The notes under the pieces were generated by a model. That model was not told where the DNA came from. It made no database searches and worked only from the letters and a program-made list of their open reading frames with translations. Shown piece after piece: positions 17,589 through 27,640 of a DNA stretch of 64,000 nt. This DNA comes from Arthrobacter rhizosphaerae. Its GTDB lineage: Bacteria > Actinomycetota > Actinomycetes > Actinomycetales > Micrococcaceae. The position numbers were made by a program, and so were the translations under genes. Location of the stretch: assembly GCF_023062595.1 (NCBI RefSeq), contig NZ_JALLAN010000011.1, positions 1 to 64,000 of the forward strand, given 5' to 3'. Each line of letters starts with the position of its first letter. The first letter of the stretch is position 1.

Positions 17589-17905
17589 GCAGCCCAGGAG
17601 GGCAGGCAGGGCCAAGTCCCACGCCTTCGTTGCCTTTCAGCAATTTGCTGTAAAAAGTACCGGCCGGGAGCTTCCCTCGAAGCTACTGGCCGGTATTGTT
17701 TTGGCTTGTCAGGGGTGACACGTTTCGCTGGGGGACGTTTAACCGAATGCACGCCCAAGTCATCCTGCGTTCATTCACCGCTGTTTTGATGTGCCGGAAA
17801 CTACTTGACCAGGAGTAAAGGCCGGTCCTGGCGTCCGTTGGTACAACCCGGATGCCTTCAATGAGGTCCCTCACCCAGGGACACCCCTAATGAGAGTCAG
17901 AGCGA
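17589..17905. other. intergenic region before the secreted nuclease
   Basis: No gene is visible in these 317 bases. The left third holds the terminator at 17657-17703. The right part is the promoter region of the nuclease. A GTTCATTCACC stretch near 17769 partly resembles an actinobacterial PHO box, but only one repeat is convincing. Confidence 0.4.
17657..17703 (+). terminator. terminator after the VOC gene
   Basis: A stem TACCGGCC (17658-17665) with GGCCGGTA (17688-17695), extended inward by AGCTTC/GAAGCT with two mismatches. It is followed by TTGTTTT. Confidence 0.8.
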
Positions 17906-20900
17906 ATGCACCGTACATCTTGGAAAATCGCGCTGGGCACAGCGCTGGCAGCGGGGCTCATCACGCCGCTGGCAGCCGTCCCGGCCGTTGCGGCGGAGGT
18001 CTCACCTGCCGCAGGCACTTCACCAGTAGTCATCAACGAGGCCTACCTGAGCGGCGGAAGCGCGGGTGCCGCCTATAAGAACAAGTTCGTTGAGCTTTAC
18101 AACGGCTCAGAAGTACCAGTGCCCCTGGACGGCTGGTCACTCCAGTACAGGGCCGGTGGCGGTACAGGACTGCCGAACAATGTCACGGCCCTTAGCGGCA
18201 GCATCCCTGCCAAGGGCCACTACCTGATCAAGGGCGCCACCAACAGCGCCACATCCACCGCAGCCGAACTGCCCACCGCAGATGTTGTGGCCACTGGCTT
18301 CAACCCATCGGGAGCTACCGGAACAATCGTCCTGGCCAGGCAGGCAACCGCCATCGACCCGTTGCCTACAGGCTCAGTGGTTGAAGCGGCGAACATCGCT
18401 GACCTGTTGGGTTATGGGACCTCCAACACCTTCGAGACCCAGGCAGCCACAGCCCCTGCGGGAAACACAGACGTTAAGAGCCTCAACCGCACCGGCGGGA
18501 CGGACAGCAACAGCAATTCGGCCGACTTCGCCCTCAGTGCCTCGATTACCCCGGCAGCCGCTGGCGGAACAGGAAACCCGGACCCCGTAGATCCCGGCCC
18601 CACGCCGGCGCCAACGGTGAAAACGATCGCCGAAATCCAAGGCACCGGCCCCGCCAGTCCTCTTGCCGGCACCACAGTCACCACCAGGGGCAAGATCACG
18701 GCAGCCTTCCCCACCGGCGGATTCGCCGGTTTCTACCTTCAGACGGCGGGCACGGGTGGAGATCTCACTCCCGCCAACCACTCGGCGTCGGACGCTGTGT
18801 TTGTCTACTCGCCCTCAGCCGTGGGATCAGTCCAGATCGGCGACTTCGTGGAGGTTACCGGCGCGGTCAGCGAATTCTTCGGGATGACGCAGCTGACAGT
18901 GGCTGACGCCAGCCGGGTGAGCAAACTGACTGAACCTGCCGCCGAGGTGAAAGCCACCGGGTTCAGCCTTCCCGCAGAGGAAAATTTCAGGGAGTCCCTT
19001 GAGGGCATGCTTCTCGCCCCGCAGGGTCCCGTCACTGTCACGGACAACTACTCGCTCAACCAATATGGCGAGATCGGTCTGGCCGGGGGCACTACCCCGC
19101 TGGTCCAGCCAACCGCAGTGGCCCCTTACGGATCCACTGAGTACAACGCAACCGTGGCCGCCAACGCTGCGCGCGGCATCAAGCTCGACGACGGCGCCAC
19201 CACCAATTTCGTCAAGGATGCGGCCACGAAAGCCCAGGTCCTGCCATACCTGACTACTGCTGATCCTGTTCGCGTTGGCGCTCCCGTCACGTTCACCACC
19301 AACGTGGTGCTGGGCTACGCAAACAACGCGTGGAAGCTCCAGCCGCTGACCGCTATGAGCGCCGGTAACGCTGCCTCTGCCCAGCCCGCAACCTTCGGTG
19401 GAACCAGGACAGAGGCCCCCGCCGCCGTCGGAGGAAATCTAAAAATTGCCTCCTTCAACGTGCTGAACTACTTCCCCACCACGGGCGACCAGGTTGCCGG
19501 CTGCAATTTCTACACCGACCGCGACGGTAACCCCATCACGGTCAAGGACGGCTGTAACGTCCGCGGGGCGGCCAACGCCGAGAACCTGAAGCGCCAACAG
19601 GACAAGATCGTGGCCGCTATCAGCAAAGCCGGTGCCGACGTCGTTTCGCTGATGGAGGTGGAGAACTCAGCCCAGTTCGGCAAGGACAGGGATGACGCCC
19701 TGGCAAAGCTGGTTGAGGCCCTCAACATCCAAACTCCTGGGGTGTGGGACTACGTCCGCAGTCCGGCCAACGCGCCACCGCTGGCCGACGAGGACATGAT
19801 CAGGACAGCTTTTATCTATAAGAAAGCCACGGCCGTACCAGTGGGCGAATCCATCATCCACAACGACACCATTGCTTTTGCGAGTGCCCGCAAGCCGCTG
19901 GCGCAGGCGTTCAAACCGGCAGGCGCGGCTGATGACAAGAAATTCATCGCCATCGCCAACCACTTCAAGTCCAAGGGCTCTCCTCCCCCCGCAGATCCGA
20001 CGGACACCGACAAGGGCCAGGGCAACTCCAACCTGGCACGCACGGAGCAAGCCAAATCCCTCCTGGCCTTCTCCAACGAGCTCCAGACCTCGCAGGGCAC
20101 TGACAAGGTGTTCCTGATGGGAGATTTCAACGCCTACGCACAGGAAGATCCACTCAATGTGTTCCGGGCGGCCGGTTATGTCAACCAGGACGAAAAGGCA
20201 CGCAACACGGACGGCTCAGCCAAACACTCCTACCTCTTTGGCGGAATGGTGGGTTCCCTTGACCACGTGCTGGCCTCCCCCGGCGCCAATCCTGTTGTCA
20301 CCGGCGCTGATATCTGGAACATCAACTCCGTGGAGTCAGTGGCTCTGGAGTACAGCAGGTACAACAACAATGTGACCAACTACTACGCTCCCGACCAGTT
20401 CCGCGCCAGTGACCACGATCCCGTGGTGGTGGGCCTGGACCTGAAAACCGAAACCCCCGCGAGCGCCGAACTGAATTTCCTGGGCATCAACGATTTCCAC
20501 GGCAGGATCGACAGCAACACGGTCCTCTTTGCCGCAACCATCGAGAAGCTGCGTGCCGCTGCACCGGGTCCCACCGCCTTTATCTCTGCCGGCGACAACA
20601 TCGGTGCTTCACTGTTCGCCTCGGCTGTCGCCAAGGACCAGCCCACTATTGATGTCCTGAATGCCCTCGACCTGAAGGCCTCGGCAGTGGGAAACCATGA
20701 GTTCGACGGCGGTTTCGCCGATCTCCGGGACCGCGTCATCGCCGGGGGTGCCAACGCAAAGTTCCCGCACCTTGGGGCGAATGTGTACAAGAAGGGCACC
20801 ACGGAGCCGGCACTGCCCGAATACACGGTGCTGGCCATGAACGGCGTCAGGGTAGCTGTGATCGGAACCGTCACACAGGAAGTTCCGTCGCTGGTCACTC

Positions 20901-22465
20901 CTGGAGGCATCACCGAACTGGACTTCGGCGATCCCGTCGACGCCATCAACCGCGTCGCGGCACGCATCACCGCTGAAAACCTGGCCGACATCATCATCGT
21001 GGAAAACCACGACGGCGCCGGTTCAGGAGTCCCTGAAGGCGCCACCCTGGAGCAGGAAGTGGCAGCAGGCGGTCCCTTCGCGCGGCTGGTCAATGAGACA
21101 TCCGCCGATGTGGATGCCATTTTCAACGGGCACACGCACAAGGAGTACTCCTGGGACGCGCCCGTCCCCGGGGTAGAGGGCAAGACACGCCCCATCGTCC
21201 AGACCGGCAACTACGGCGAGAACATTGGCCAGATCCAGCTCACGGTGGACACGGCCACCATGGCAGTGACCGGGTACAAGGCCGGCAACGTCAAGCGGTT
21301 CGTGCCCACGGCCACTGAGACGGCGGCGGATTTGATCGCCAAATACCCGCGCGTCGCGGCCGTAAAAGCCATCGTGGACAAGGCCATCGCTGACGCCGCA
21401 GTGATCGGCAACCAGCCGGTCGGCAAGGTCACCGCGGACATCACCACGGCATTCAGCCCGGATCCTGCCGGCGGTCCTGCGAAGCGGGATGACCGTGCCA
21501 GCGAGTCCACTTTGGGTAACCTCGTGGCTGATTCGCTCGCGGCCAGCCTGGGAAGTCCGGAACTCGGCGGAGCAGAAATCGGCGTCGTGAATCCCGGCGG
21601 GCTGCGGAACGAGCTGTACTTTGCCCCTGACGGAACCATCACCTATGCCGAGGCCAATGCGGTGCTTCCGTTCGTGAACAACCTGTGGACGACGTCGCTG
21701 ACCGGGGCCCAGTTCAAGACGCTGCTGGAGCAGCAGTGGCAGACGAACGCTGACGGCACTGTTCCCAGCCGCGCCTACCAGCAACTGGGGCTTTCCCGGA
21801 ACGTCAATTACACCTACGACGCCGCCCGGCCAGCGGGTGACCGGATCACCTCCATCCGAGTGGGCGGGGCCCTCATCGATCCGGCGAAGTCCTACCGGAT
21901 CGGGACGTTCAGCTTCCTCGCTACAGGTGGTGACAACTTCCGGATCTTCAAGGAAGGGGCCAACACCAAGGATTCGGGGATGGTGGACAGGGATGCCTGG
22001 ATCAAGTATCTGCAGGAACACAATCCTGTGTCCCCCGATTTCGCCCGGCGCACCGTGGCCGTGGTGAACACGACGGCCGCTGAGGTCAAAGCCGGCGAAT
22101 CGATCTCACTGGCTGTTTCCAAGGTGGATCTCACCTCACTGGGCAGCCCGGTGAACACTTCACTGAAGGCCGTCTTTGTTGACGCTGCCGGTGTGTCCAC
22201 CGAGGTGGGCAGCATCGGAGTCTCCGGCGGCGCAGCCGCTGTGGACGTCAAGGTACCGGCTGGCGCAGCGGTGGGAACGGCAACGCTTGTCCTGACCGCT
22301 GCGGAATCCGGGACAGTGATCAAGACGGATGCCCGTGTGGTGTCAAGCGGACCGGTTCCGCCTGTCTGCACCGCACCGGTTCCGCCTGCCAAGTGGTACG
22401 ACATCGGCGGTTGGATCAGGTACGCCATCGCCCTCATTGAGTACCGGAAGTGCCTGAAGGGCTGA
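17906..22465 (+). CDS. secreted multidomain nuclease / 5'-nucleotidase (ExeM/NucH-type)
   Basis: A 1519-residue exported enzyme that probably degrades extracellular DNA and releases phosphate and nucleosides. The order is: signal peptide (1-30, ending AVAAE); lamin-tail domain (about 38-210, VVINEAYLSGG); OB-fold domain (about 222-400); endonuclease/exonuclease/phosphatase domain (about 510-840, with ASFNVLNY, MEVEN, GDFNAY and SDHDPV); metallophosphatase (about 855-1115, with NDFHG, GDN, GNHEFDGG and GHTH); 5'-nucleotidase C-terminal domain (about 1170-1375); an Ig-like stretch; and a Pro-rich end with two cysteines and no sortase motif. All catalytic residues that I looked for are present. 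The start has only a weak ribosome site. Confidence 0.9.
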   Translation: MHRTSWKIALGTALAAGLITPLAAVPAVAAEVSPAAGTSPVVINEAYLSGGSAGAAYKNKFVELYNGSEVPVPLDGWSLQYRAGGGTGLPNNVTALSGSIPAKGHYLIKGATNSATSTAAELPTADVVATGFNPSGATGTIVLARQATAIDPLPTGSVVEAANIADLLGYGTSNTFETQAATAPAGNTDVKSLNRTGGTDSNSNSADFALSASITPAAAGGTGNPDPVDPGPTPAPTVKTIAEIQGTGPASPLAGTTVTTRGKITAAFPTGGFAGFYLQTAGTGGDLTPANHSASDAVFVYSPSAVGSVQIGDFVEVTGAVSEFFGMTQLTVADASRVSKLTEPAAEVKATGFSLPAEENFRESLEGMLLAPQGPVTVTDNYSLNQYGEIGLAGGTTPLVQPTAVAPYGSTEYNATVAANAARGIKLDDGATTNFVKDAATKAQVLPYLTTADPVRVGAPVTFTTNVVLGYANNAWKLQPLTAMSAGNAASAQPATFGGTRTEAPAAVGGNLKIASFNVLNYFPTTGDQVAGCNFYTDRDGNPITVKDGCNVRGAANAENLKRQQDKIVAAISKAGADVVSLMEVENSAQFGKDRDDALAKLVEALNIQTPGVWDYVRSPANAPPLADEDMIRTAFIYKKATAVPVGESIIHNDTIAFASARKPLAQAFKPAGAADDKKFIAIANHFKSKGSPPPADPTDTDKGQGNSNLARTEQAKSLLAFSNELQTSQGTDKVFLMGDFNAYAQEDPLNVFRAAGYVNQDEKARNTDGSAKHSYLFGGMVGSLDHVLASPGANPVVTGADIWNINSVESVALEYSRYNNNVTNYYAPDQFRASDHDPVVVGLDLKTETPASAELNFLGINDFHGRIDSNTVLFAATIEKLRAAAPGPTAFISAGDNIGASLFASAVAKDQPTIDVLNALDLKASAVGNHEFDGGFADLRDRVIAGGANAKFPHLGANVYKKGTTEPALPEYTVLAMNGVRVAVIGTVTQEVPSLVTPGGITELDFGDPVDAINRVAARITAENLADIIIVENHDGAGSGVPEGATLEQEVAAGGPFARLVNETSADVDAIFNGHTHKEYSWDAPVPGVEGKTRPIVQTGNYGENIGQIQLTVDTATMAVTGYKAGNVKRFVPTATETAADLIAKYPRVAAVKAIVDKAIADAAVIGNQPVGKVTADITTAFSPDPAGGPAKRDDRASESTLGNLVADSLAASLGSPELGGAEIGVVNPGGLRNELYFAPDGTITYAEANAVLPFVNNLWTTSLTGAQFKTLLEQQWQTNADGTVPSRAYQQLGLSRNVNYTYDAARPAGDRITSIRVGGALIDPAKSYRIGTFSFLATGGDNFRIFKEGANTKDSGMVDRDAWIKYLQEHNPVSPDFARRTVAVVNTTAAEVKAGESISLAVSKVDLTSLGSPVNTSLKAVFVDAAGVSTEVGSIGVSGGAAAVDVKVPAGAAVGTATLVLTAAESGTVIKTDARVVSSGPVPPVCTAPVPPAKWYDIGGWIRYAIALIEYRKCLKG

Positions 22466-22476
22466 CCTGAACAGGC

Positions 22477-22518
22477 AAAGGGGCATGCTTTCCTGGAATG
22501 GAAGGCATGCCCCTTTTT
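22477..22518. terminator. terminator between convergent genes
   Basis: The stem AAGGGGCATGC is repeated inverted as GCATGCCCCTT around a 16-base loop and is followed by five Ts on the plus strand. It serves the nuclease gene and perhaps also the convergent flavoprotein. Confidence 0.85.
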
Positions 22519-22557
22519 CGTGCCCTGAAGCATCAGGAAGAGCGAGGCCACAGGCTA

Positions 22558-24576
22558 TTAAGCAGGGTGCTGGAAATCCAGAATGCCGCGGGCGATCTCG
22601 TCGGCGTCGCGCAGGGTCCGTTGCCCGCTCGGGTAGACCGGTCCTTCTTGCGGACGGGCCTCTGCTGCAATCGCGGTTCCCCATTGCGTTGCCGATAATT
22701 GCAGGCCAAGAACATACAGGCCGTTTGTGACGGAGCCGTTCGCGGCTACAGCCCGGTACGGGTGGGGTTGGACATCCAGTCCGGAGGTCTCCACCGGAGT
22801 ACCCTCCGCAGTCATCATCAGCCGTGGCCTGACGAGACCGTCGGCCAACAACTGCTCCAGCAGCGGAGACTTGTTTCTTGCCACCCTGTTGGCCGGGGCA
22901 AGGGCTTCAATGAGCGTGCTGGCCTTGACACTTCCGGCCCTGACCCACGGCGACGCGGCGGTGAACTGCCCGGCCGTCCTGTCGAGGCCGAACTTGGGAT
23001 CGGGGCCCACAAAACTGACCACTCCAGCACGGGCGAGCGCCGCCAATTGCTCGGAGCGCAGGGCAGGTGGACCACTGGCAAGCCCTTCCACGAACGACTC
23101 AAACCAGCCCCGCAGTCCGCCAACCCAGGACTCATCGGTGATCCCGCCGTCAGCCACTGCCGATTTCAGCACCGCCCGCCCGTGATGCAGGGCGCCGATG
23201 GTCATTTTGACGGGATCGTCTTCGCCGAGGGCTGAGCGGTGGGCGTCGTCCTGCAGATAATCCACGACGGCGGCGTCGAGGTCGCTGCGGGACGCGAAGG
23301 ATCTGCCCGACAAAGGTGCCGCAAGCCCGAGAAGGTCAAGCCTCCCGGAAGGCACCACGTGAGCCGAGACCACCCGGTCCACTTCGTTTTCCCACTTGAC
23401 AGTGCTGTGCGCGTGGGGACGCAGAACGTCCTCAAGCGCCTCCAGGAAAAGTGCCGGTTCGTTCACCGCGACGGGGCTGGTCCTTACCAGCGTGGTGTAG
23501 TAGGCCCAAAGAGCATCACGGTGCAGCAACGGCCACAAATCATGGTCGAACGAGGGGACGATCCCTGCGGCGGCAAACCTCGCCAAGGCAGACTTCGTCA
23601 GATACCGCAGACTCACCGCACCCGGGTAGTAGCCCGCCAGGGTTGCCTTGGCGCGGTACGGTGTCCCGCGCCGGGAAGCCGCGATAATCCTTGGCTCCTG
23701 GCCCGAGGGCAGGTACTCCAGCCCGAAACGGCCGGAAGATCCGGGAGCACCGTGACTCACAGCGTCCACATACTTCCCGCCGCGGCCCTCGGTTAGCTGG
23801 CCCATCACATCAAAGAAGTTCAGGCCCATCCCACGGACCAGCACAGGCTCCCCTGCCGGGACAACGGACCAATCCACGTCCGCTGGTGCCGCGGGCGGCA
23901 GGTAAAGCAGCCCAAACTGGCGGGCACCGGACTGCAGGGCGCGCTGCTCTGCGTTGAGCCTTGACTCCAGGTGCCCCAGGGCCAGCACCACTGACTGAAC
24001 GGCGAGGGAGCCGCCGTCGTCGAGCCCGACGTCGAACATTCCGCTCGCGGTGCGCCGAACCGAAACGGCCGATGTTTCGTGGAACTGCACGGTGACGCCG
24101 TCGGGAAGACGGCCGAGCAATTCCTCAAGAGCGGTCCGCAGGTAGCGGCCATACAGGGCACGGCTCGGAAAATCTCCGGCTGCCAGGGTGGCGAGTTCGG
24201 CGCGTTCCTCGGCGGACAGGGACTGCGCGGGTTGCTGCTGCCGGTCCAGCCGCCACCGGTCAAAGGTGCTACCTGCCAAAGGTGGGGCCAGCAGCGGATC
24301 TTCAGGGATCAGCGTGGGGTAAAAGGACTGGGTGTTCATGAGGTAGAGCCTGGATTGACCGGGCTGCCACACATGTCCCGGGCCGGCCGGATAGGGGTCC
24401 ACAACGTCAATGTGGAGGCTTCCGGCATCAGGATTGCCCTTTTCGGAGGCAGGGCGGGCTGCCCAGTTGGCCAGCAGGCGTTCCAATACGCTGGTACCCC
24501 TGGGTCCGGCGCCTATCAGTGCCGTCCGGATCCTTTGAGATATGCCCACGGCATCCAGCGTATCCGCATGTGGCAT
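22558..24576 (-). CDS. FAD/NAD(P)-binding protein (large flavoprotein, function unknown)
   Basis: A 672-residue protein with an N-terminal Rossmann FAD-binding motif (IRTALIGAGPRGTSVLERLL, about 15-34). The conserved HVWQPGQSRLYLMNTQ and the PSRALYGRYLR segment are typical of the FAD-NAD(P)-binding family found with HI0933-like proteins. A second nucleotide-binding region (PVLVRGMGLNFFDV) lies near 260. The C-terminal half has no assigned domain; a late segment (YVLGLQLSATQWGTA) resembles the end of a flavin-binding fold. The substrate is unknown. ATG 24576 is chosen as the first start that keeps the FAD strand; the ribosome site is weak. Confidence 0.75.
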   Translation of the reverse strand: MPHADTLDAVGISQRIRTALIGAGPRGTSVLERLLANWAARPASEKGNPDAGSLHIDVVDPYPAGPGHVWQPGQSRLYLMNTQSFYPTLIPEDPLLAPPLAGSTFDRWRLDRQQQPAQSLSAEERAELATLAAGDFPSRALYGRYLRTALEELLGRLPDGVTVQFHETSAVSVRRTASGMFDVGLDDGGSLAVQSVVLALGHLESRLNAEQRALQSGARQFGLLYLPPAAPADVDWSVVPAGEPVLVRGMGLNFFDVMGQLTEGRGGKYVDAVSHGAPGSSGRFGLEYLPSGQEPRIIAASRRGTPYRAKATLAGYYPGAVSLRYLTKSALARFAAAGIVPSFDHDLWPLLHRDALWAYYTTLVRTSPVAVNEPALFLEALEDVLRPHAHSTVKWENEVDRVVSAHVVPSGRLDLLGLAAPLSGRSFASRSDLDAAVVDYLQDDAHRSALGEDDPVKMTIGALHHGRAVLKSAVADGGITDESWVGGLRGWFESFVEGLASGPPALRSEQLAALARAGVVSFVGPDPKFGLDRTAGQFTAASPWVRAGSVKASTLIEALAPANRVARNKSPLLEQLLADGLVRPRLMMTAEGTPVETSGLDVQPHPYRAVAANGSVTNGLYVLGLQLSATQWGTAIAAEARPQEGPVYPSGQRTLRDADEIARGILDFQHPA

Positions 24577-24623
24577 ACCCGCTTGACTTGCTAGCGGTGT
24601 ACCGATGTTGCTTGGATGGGCCA

Positions 24624-26870
24624 ATGACCACCACTGAAGCTGACCAACAGCCCACGTCCGACCACCCCTCGGCTCTGGCGGCAGCCCCCGAACCCATCGA
24701 CGAGAACATCTGGCTGGAGAAGATTTACGGCGAGGAGCAGCTGGCCTGGGTCCGCGAACAGAACGCCCGCACTGAGGACCTGCTTGGGGACTCGGACTAT
24801 GCCGAGTTGGAAGAACGTGTCCTCGAAGTTCTTGATTCCACGGACAAGATTCCCATGGTGGGCAAGCACGGCAGCTGGTACTACAACTTCTGGAAGGACG
24901 GCAAGAACCCCAAAGGCCTGTGGCGGCGTACATCCTGGGACAGCTACCGCAGCGGCTCCCCCGAGTGGGATGTGCTCCTTGACGTAGACGCGCTGGCGGC
25001 CCAAGAAGGAGAGGAATGGGTCTTCCACGGGGCTGACTTCCTGAGGCCGCCCGAAGGCGAGCCTCACCGGCTGGCGCTCCTGGCCCTCTCTCCCGACGGC
25101 GGTGATGCCAACCGTTACCGCGAGTTCGACGTCGTCAGCCGCACCTTTGTTGAGGCCGCCGACGGCGGCTTCGACCTGCCGACGGCGAAGGGCAACGTTT
25201 CCTGGCTGGACGCGGACACGCTCCTGGTGGCCTCCACTGCGGAGGACCTGCCGAAGACGGCCTCCTCCTACGCACGCACCGGCGTGATCCTGCGGCGAGG
25301 CAGCACGCTGGCCTCCGCGGAGCGGCTCTTCGAAATACCCGAGGCTCACATGATGGCGCTCATCTCCCACGACTCCACGCCGGGGTTCGAGCGCACCTTC
25401 GCCGTTGACTGGATCGATTTCTTCAACAGGCAGACATCGGTTCTCCGCGATGGTTCCTGGCGGCAGATTGACGTCCCCACCGACGTCAATCTCAGCCTTC
25501 ACCGCGAATGGCTGCTCTTCAGGCCGCAAGGCGACTGGACAGTCAACAGCACCACCTATCCTGCCGGTTCGCTGCTGGCCGCCGACTTTGAGAATTACCT
25601 GTCTGGCGGGCGGGAACTGGTGGTTCTGTTCGCTCCTGACTCCAGCACGTCCCTTCAGTCCTGGAGCTGGACCCGCAACTTCCTCCTGCTGAATCTGCTC
25701 AAGGACGTTTCCTCCGAGATCCGCGTCCTTGATCCGTCACAGCCTGTGGAGGGAGGAGACTCAGCCTGGGCTTCCTCCGTGCTGGACGCGTGCCCGCCCC
25801 TTCACGACGTCACGGCCTACGCCGTGGACGATGAGGACGAGGATCCCGGCTCCGCAGACGACTTCTGGCTCATTGCCACCGGCTTCACCACTCCCAGTAC
25901 CCTCACCCGCGGAACGCTGAAGCGCGAGGGCAACACAGTGGGCAGCACCCATGAGGTGATCAGGTCCTCACCGTCGTTCTTTGACGACTCGGCTTATGAG
26001 GTTCAGCAGCATTTTGCTGTCTCCGAGGACGGCACCAGGGTGCCGTACTTCCAGGTGGCATCAAGGGACCTGGTTCTCGATGGGCAAAACCCCACCCAGC
26101 TCTCCGGTTACGGCGGCTTTGAAATTTCCCGGACCCCCGCGTACAGCGGAACCATCGGACGGGCCTGGCTGGAGCGGCGCACCGGCGCGGCCGCGGGTAC
26201 CGAGGGTGACGGTTCCGGCGGTGCCGGTTCACATATTGGCGGAGTTCACTCCCGTGGCGGGGTTTTCGTGGTGGCGAACATCCGTGGCGGAGGGGAATAC
26301 GGCCCCTCGTGGCACCGTGCGGCACTCAAGGAAAAGAGGCATCGTGCCTACGAAGACTTTGCCGCTGTGGCCAGGCATCTGATCTCCAGGGGTGTGACGT
26401 CGCGGGAACGTCTGGGCTGTGTAGGCGGTTCGAACGGCGGCCTGCTGGTAGGGAACATGCTCACGCAGTACCCGGAATTGTTTGGTGCCGTGTCCTGCGG
26501 GGTGCCCCTCCTTGATATGCGGCGATACACAAAACTGTCCGCCGGCCACTCTTGGATTGCCGAGTACGGTGACCCCGATGATCCTGACGACTGGCATTTC
26601 ATCAGGACCTTTTCGCCGTACCACCTCCTCAGGGATGGAGTCGACTATCCCGAAACATTCATCTGGACGGCAACCTCCGATGACCGTGTTGGCCCGGTCC
26701 AGGCGCGGAAAATGGCGGCCCGTATGCAGGCCATGGGGATTCCCAACGTCTGGTATCACGAAGCCTTGGAAGGAGGCCATGCAGGCGCTTCGGACAACCG
26801 TCAGGCAGCAGCCCTCCAAAGCCGCAGCCAGCACTTCCTGTGGCGGGCCCTTGCCGGACGGGCCGGATGA
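24624..26870 (+). CDS. prolyl oligopeptidase family serine peptidase (S9A)
   Basis: A 748-residue cytoplasmic oligopeptidase. The N-terminal segment (IWLEKIYGEEQLAWVREQN) and the beta-propeller region are typical of the family. The C-terminal alpha/beta-hydrolase has GGSNGG with the nucleophile Ser near residue 603. The catalytic Asp is in TSDDRVGP (about 686) and the His in EGGHAGA (about 718). There is no signal peptide. The start at 24624 is inferred from family alignment because the ribosome site is poor. It is divergent from the flavoprotein and overlaps the next gene by ATGA. Confidence 0.9.
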   Translation: MTTTEADQQPTSDHPSALAAAPEPIDENIWLEKIYGEEQLAWVREQNARTEDLLGDSDYAELEERVLEVLDSTDKIPMVGKHGSWYYNFWKDGKNPKGLWRRTSWDSYRSGSPEWDVLLDVDALAAQEGEEWVFHGADFLRPPEGEPHRLALLALSPDGGDANRYREFDVVSRTFVEAADGGFDLPTAKGNVSWLDADTLLVASTAEDLPKTASSYARTGVILRRGSTLASAERLFEIPEAHMMALISHDSTPGFERTFAVDWIDFFNRQTSVLRDGSWRQIDVPTDVNLSLHREWLLFRPQGDWTVNSTTYPAGSLLAADFENYLSGGRELVVLFAPDSSTSLQSWSWTRNFLLLNLLKDVSSEIRVLDPSQPVEGGDSAWASSVLDACPPLHDVTAYAVDDEDEDPGSADDFWLIATGFTTPSTLTRGTLKREGNTVGSTHEVIRSSPSFFDDSAYEVQQHFAVSEDGTRVPYFQVASRDLVLDGQNPTQLSGYGGFEISRTPAYSGTIGRAWLERRTGAAAGTEGDGSGGAGSHIGGVHSRGGVFVVANIRGGGEYGPSWHRAALKEKRHRAYEDFAAVARHLISRGVTSRERLGCVGGSNGGLLVGNMLTQYPELFGAVSCGVPLLDMRRYTKLSAGHSWIAEYGDPDDPDDWHFIRTFSPYHLLRDGVDYPETFIWTATSDDRVGPVQARKMAARMQAMGIPNVWYHEALEGGHAGASDNRQAAALQSRSQHFLWRALAGRAG

Positions 26871-27367
26871 TCCAAGGCGGAGCGGGCCCGCTGTCCGTCC
26901 GACAGTCTCGACCTCAGGATGCAGACGAGCTCTCCCGTGTGCACGTCCAATCCTGGAAGGAGACCTACTCGGGCGTGCTCTCGGACGGCTTCCTCGCCGG
27001 TTTGGACCGCACGGCCAGGCACGAAATGTGGAAGCGGGTCCTCGAAGGCCCACGCGTTGCTGACCATTGGGTGGCTTGCGACGACGACAGAATTGTCGGC
27101 TTTGCAGGCCGCGAACACCCGGAGCAGCAACACCCGGGGCAGCCAATACTGCTCTGGGGCCTCTATGTGCTGCAGTCGCATCAGGGGCTTGGCGTTGGCC
27201 GAAAGTTGCTCGAAGCCGCCCTGGGCGATGGACCTGCCAGCCTCTGGGTTGCGGCCCAAAACGAACAGGCCATCGCGTTCTACAGGCGCTTTGGATTTCA
27301 GCCGGACGGAGCGGAGGAGGTCATTGCGGAATGGGAAAACCTGAAAACGATCCGCATGGTGCGCTGA
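26867..27367 (+). CDS. GNAT family N-acetyltransferase
   Basis: A 166-residue acetyl-CoA-dependent acetyltransferase. It starts with the usual SVRQSRPQDADELSRVH and a WKETYSGVL helix. The acetyl-CoA loop is QSHQGLGVGRKLL, and the segment NEQAIAFYRRFGF closes the fold. The ATG overlaps the peptidase stop (ATGA), so both are made from one message. The acceptor is unknown. Confidence 0.88.
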   Translation: MIQGGAGPLSVRQSRPQDADELSRVHVQSWKETYSGVLSDGFLAGLDRTARHEMWKRVLEGPRVADHWVACDDDRIVGFAGREHPEQQHPGQPILLWGLYVLQSHQGLGVGRKLLEAALGDGPASLWVAAQNEQAIAFYRRFGFQPDGAEEVIAEWENLKTIRMVR

Positions 27368-27466
27368 CTCCCAGACCCCGTCCGTTACTGCCCGCCACGC
27401 GTTCCGGAACCGTTTTGCACTGAATGGCCCGTTCTGCGTATCCTTGGTGGGCTAGTAATAGCGATT

Positions 27467-27554
27467 GGAGACGTGCCAGAGCGGCCGAATGGGCTTCACT
27501 GCTAATGAAGTGTGGGGCACAACTCCACCGGGGGTTCAAATCCCCCCGTCTCCG
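27467..27554 (+). tRNA. tRNA-Ser (GCT)
   Basis: An 88-base class II tRNA. The acceptor GGAGACG (27467-27473) pairs with CGTCTCC (27547-27553). The anticodon loop CTGCTAA gives GCT. There is a long variable arm and a TTCAAAT T loop. Confidence 0.95.
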
Positions 27555-27559
27555 CGTTG

Positions 27560-27586
27560 GGTCCCGGTCATCGACCGGGACCTTTT
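27560..27586 (+). terminator. terminator after tRNA-Ser (GCT)
   Basis: A perfect 10-bp stem (27560-27569 with 27573-27582), a 3-base loop and a short T-run. Confidence 0.85.
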
Positions 27587-27640
27587 GCGTAGGATGACAA
27601 GCTGACGCAGCCCTCCAAAAGACCGTGTGAGGATAGGCGG

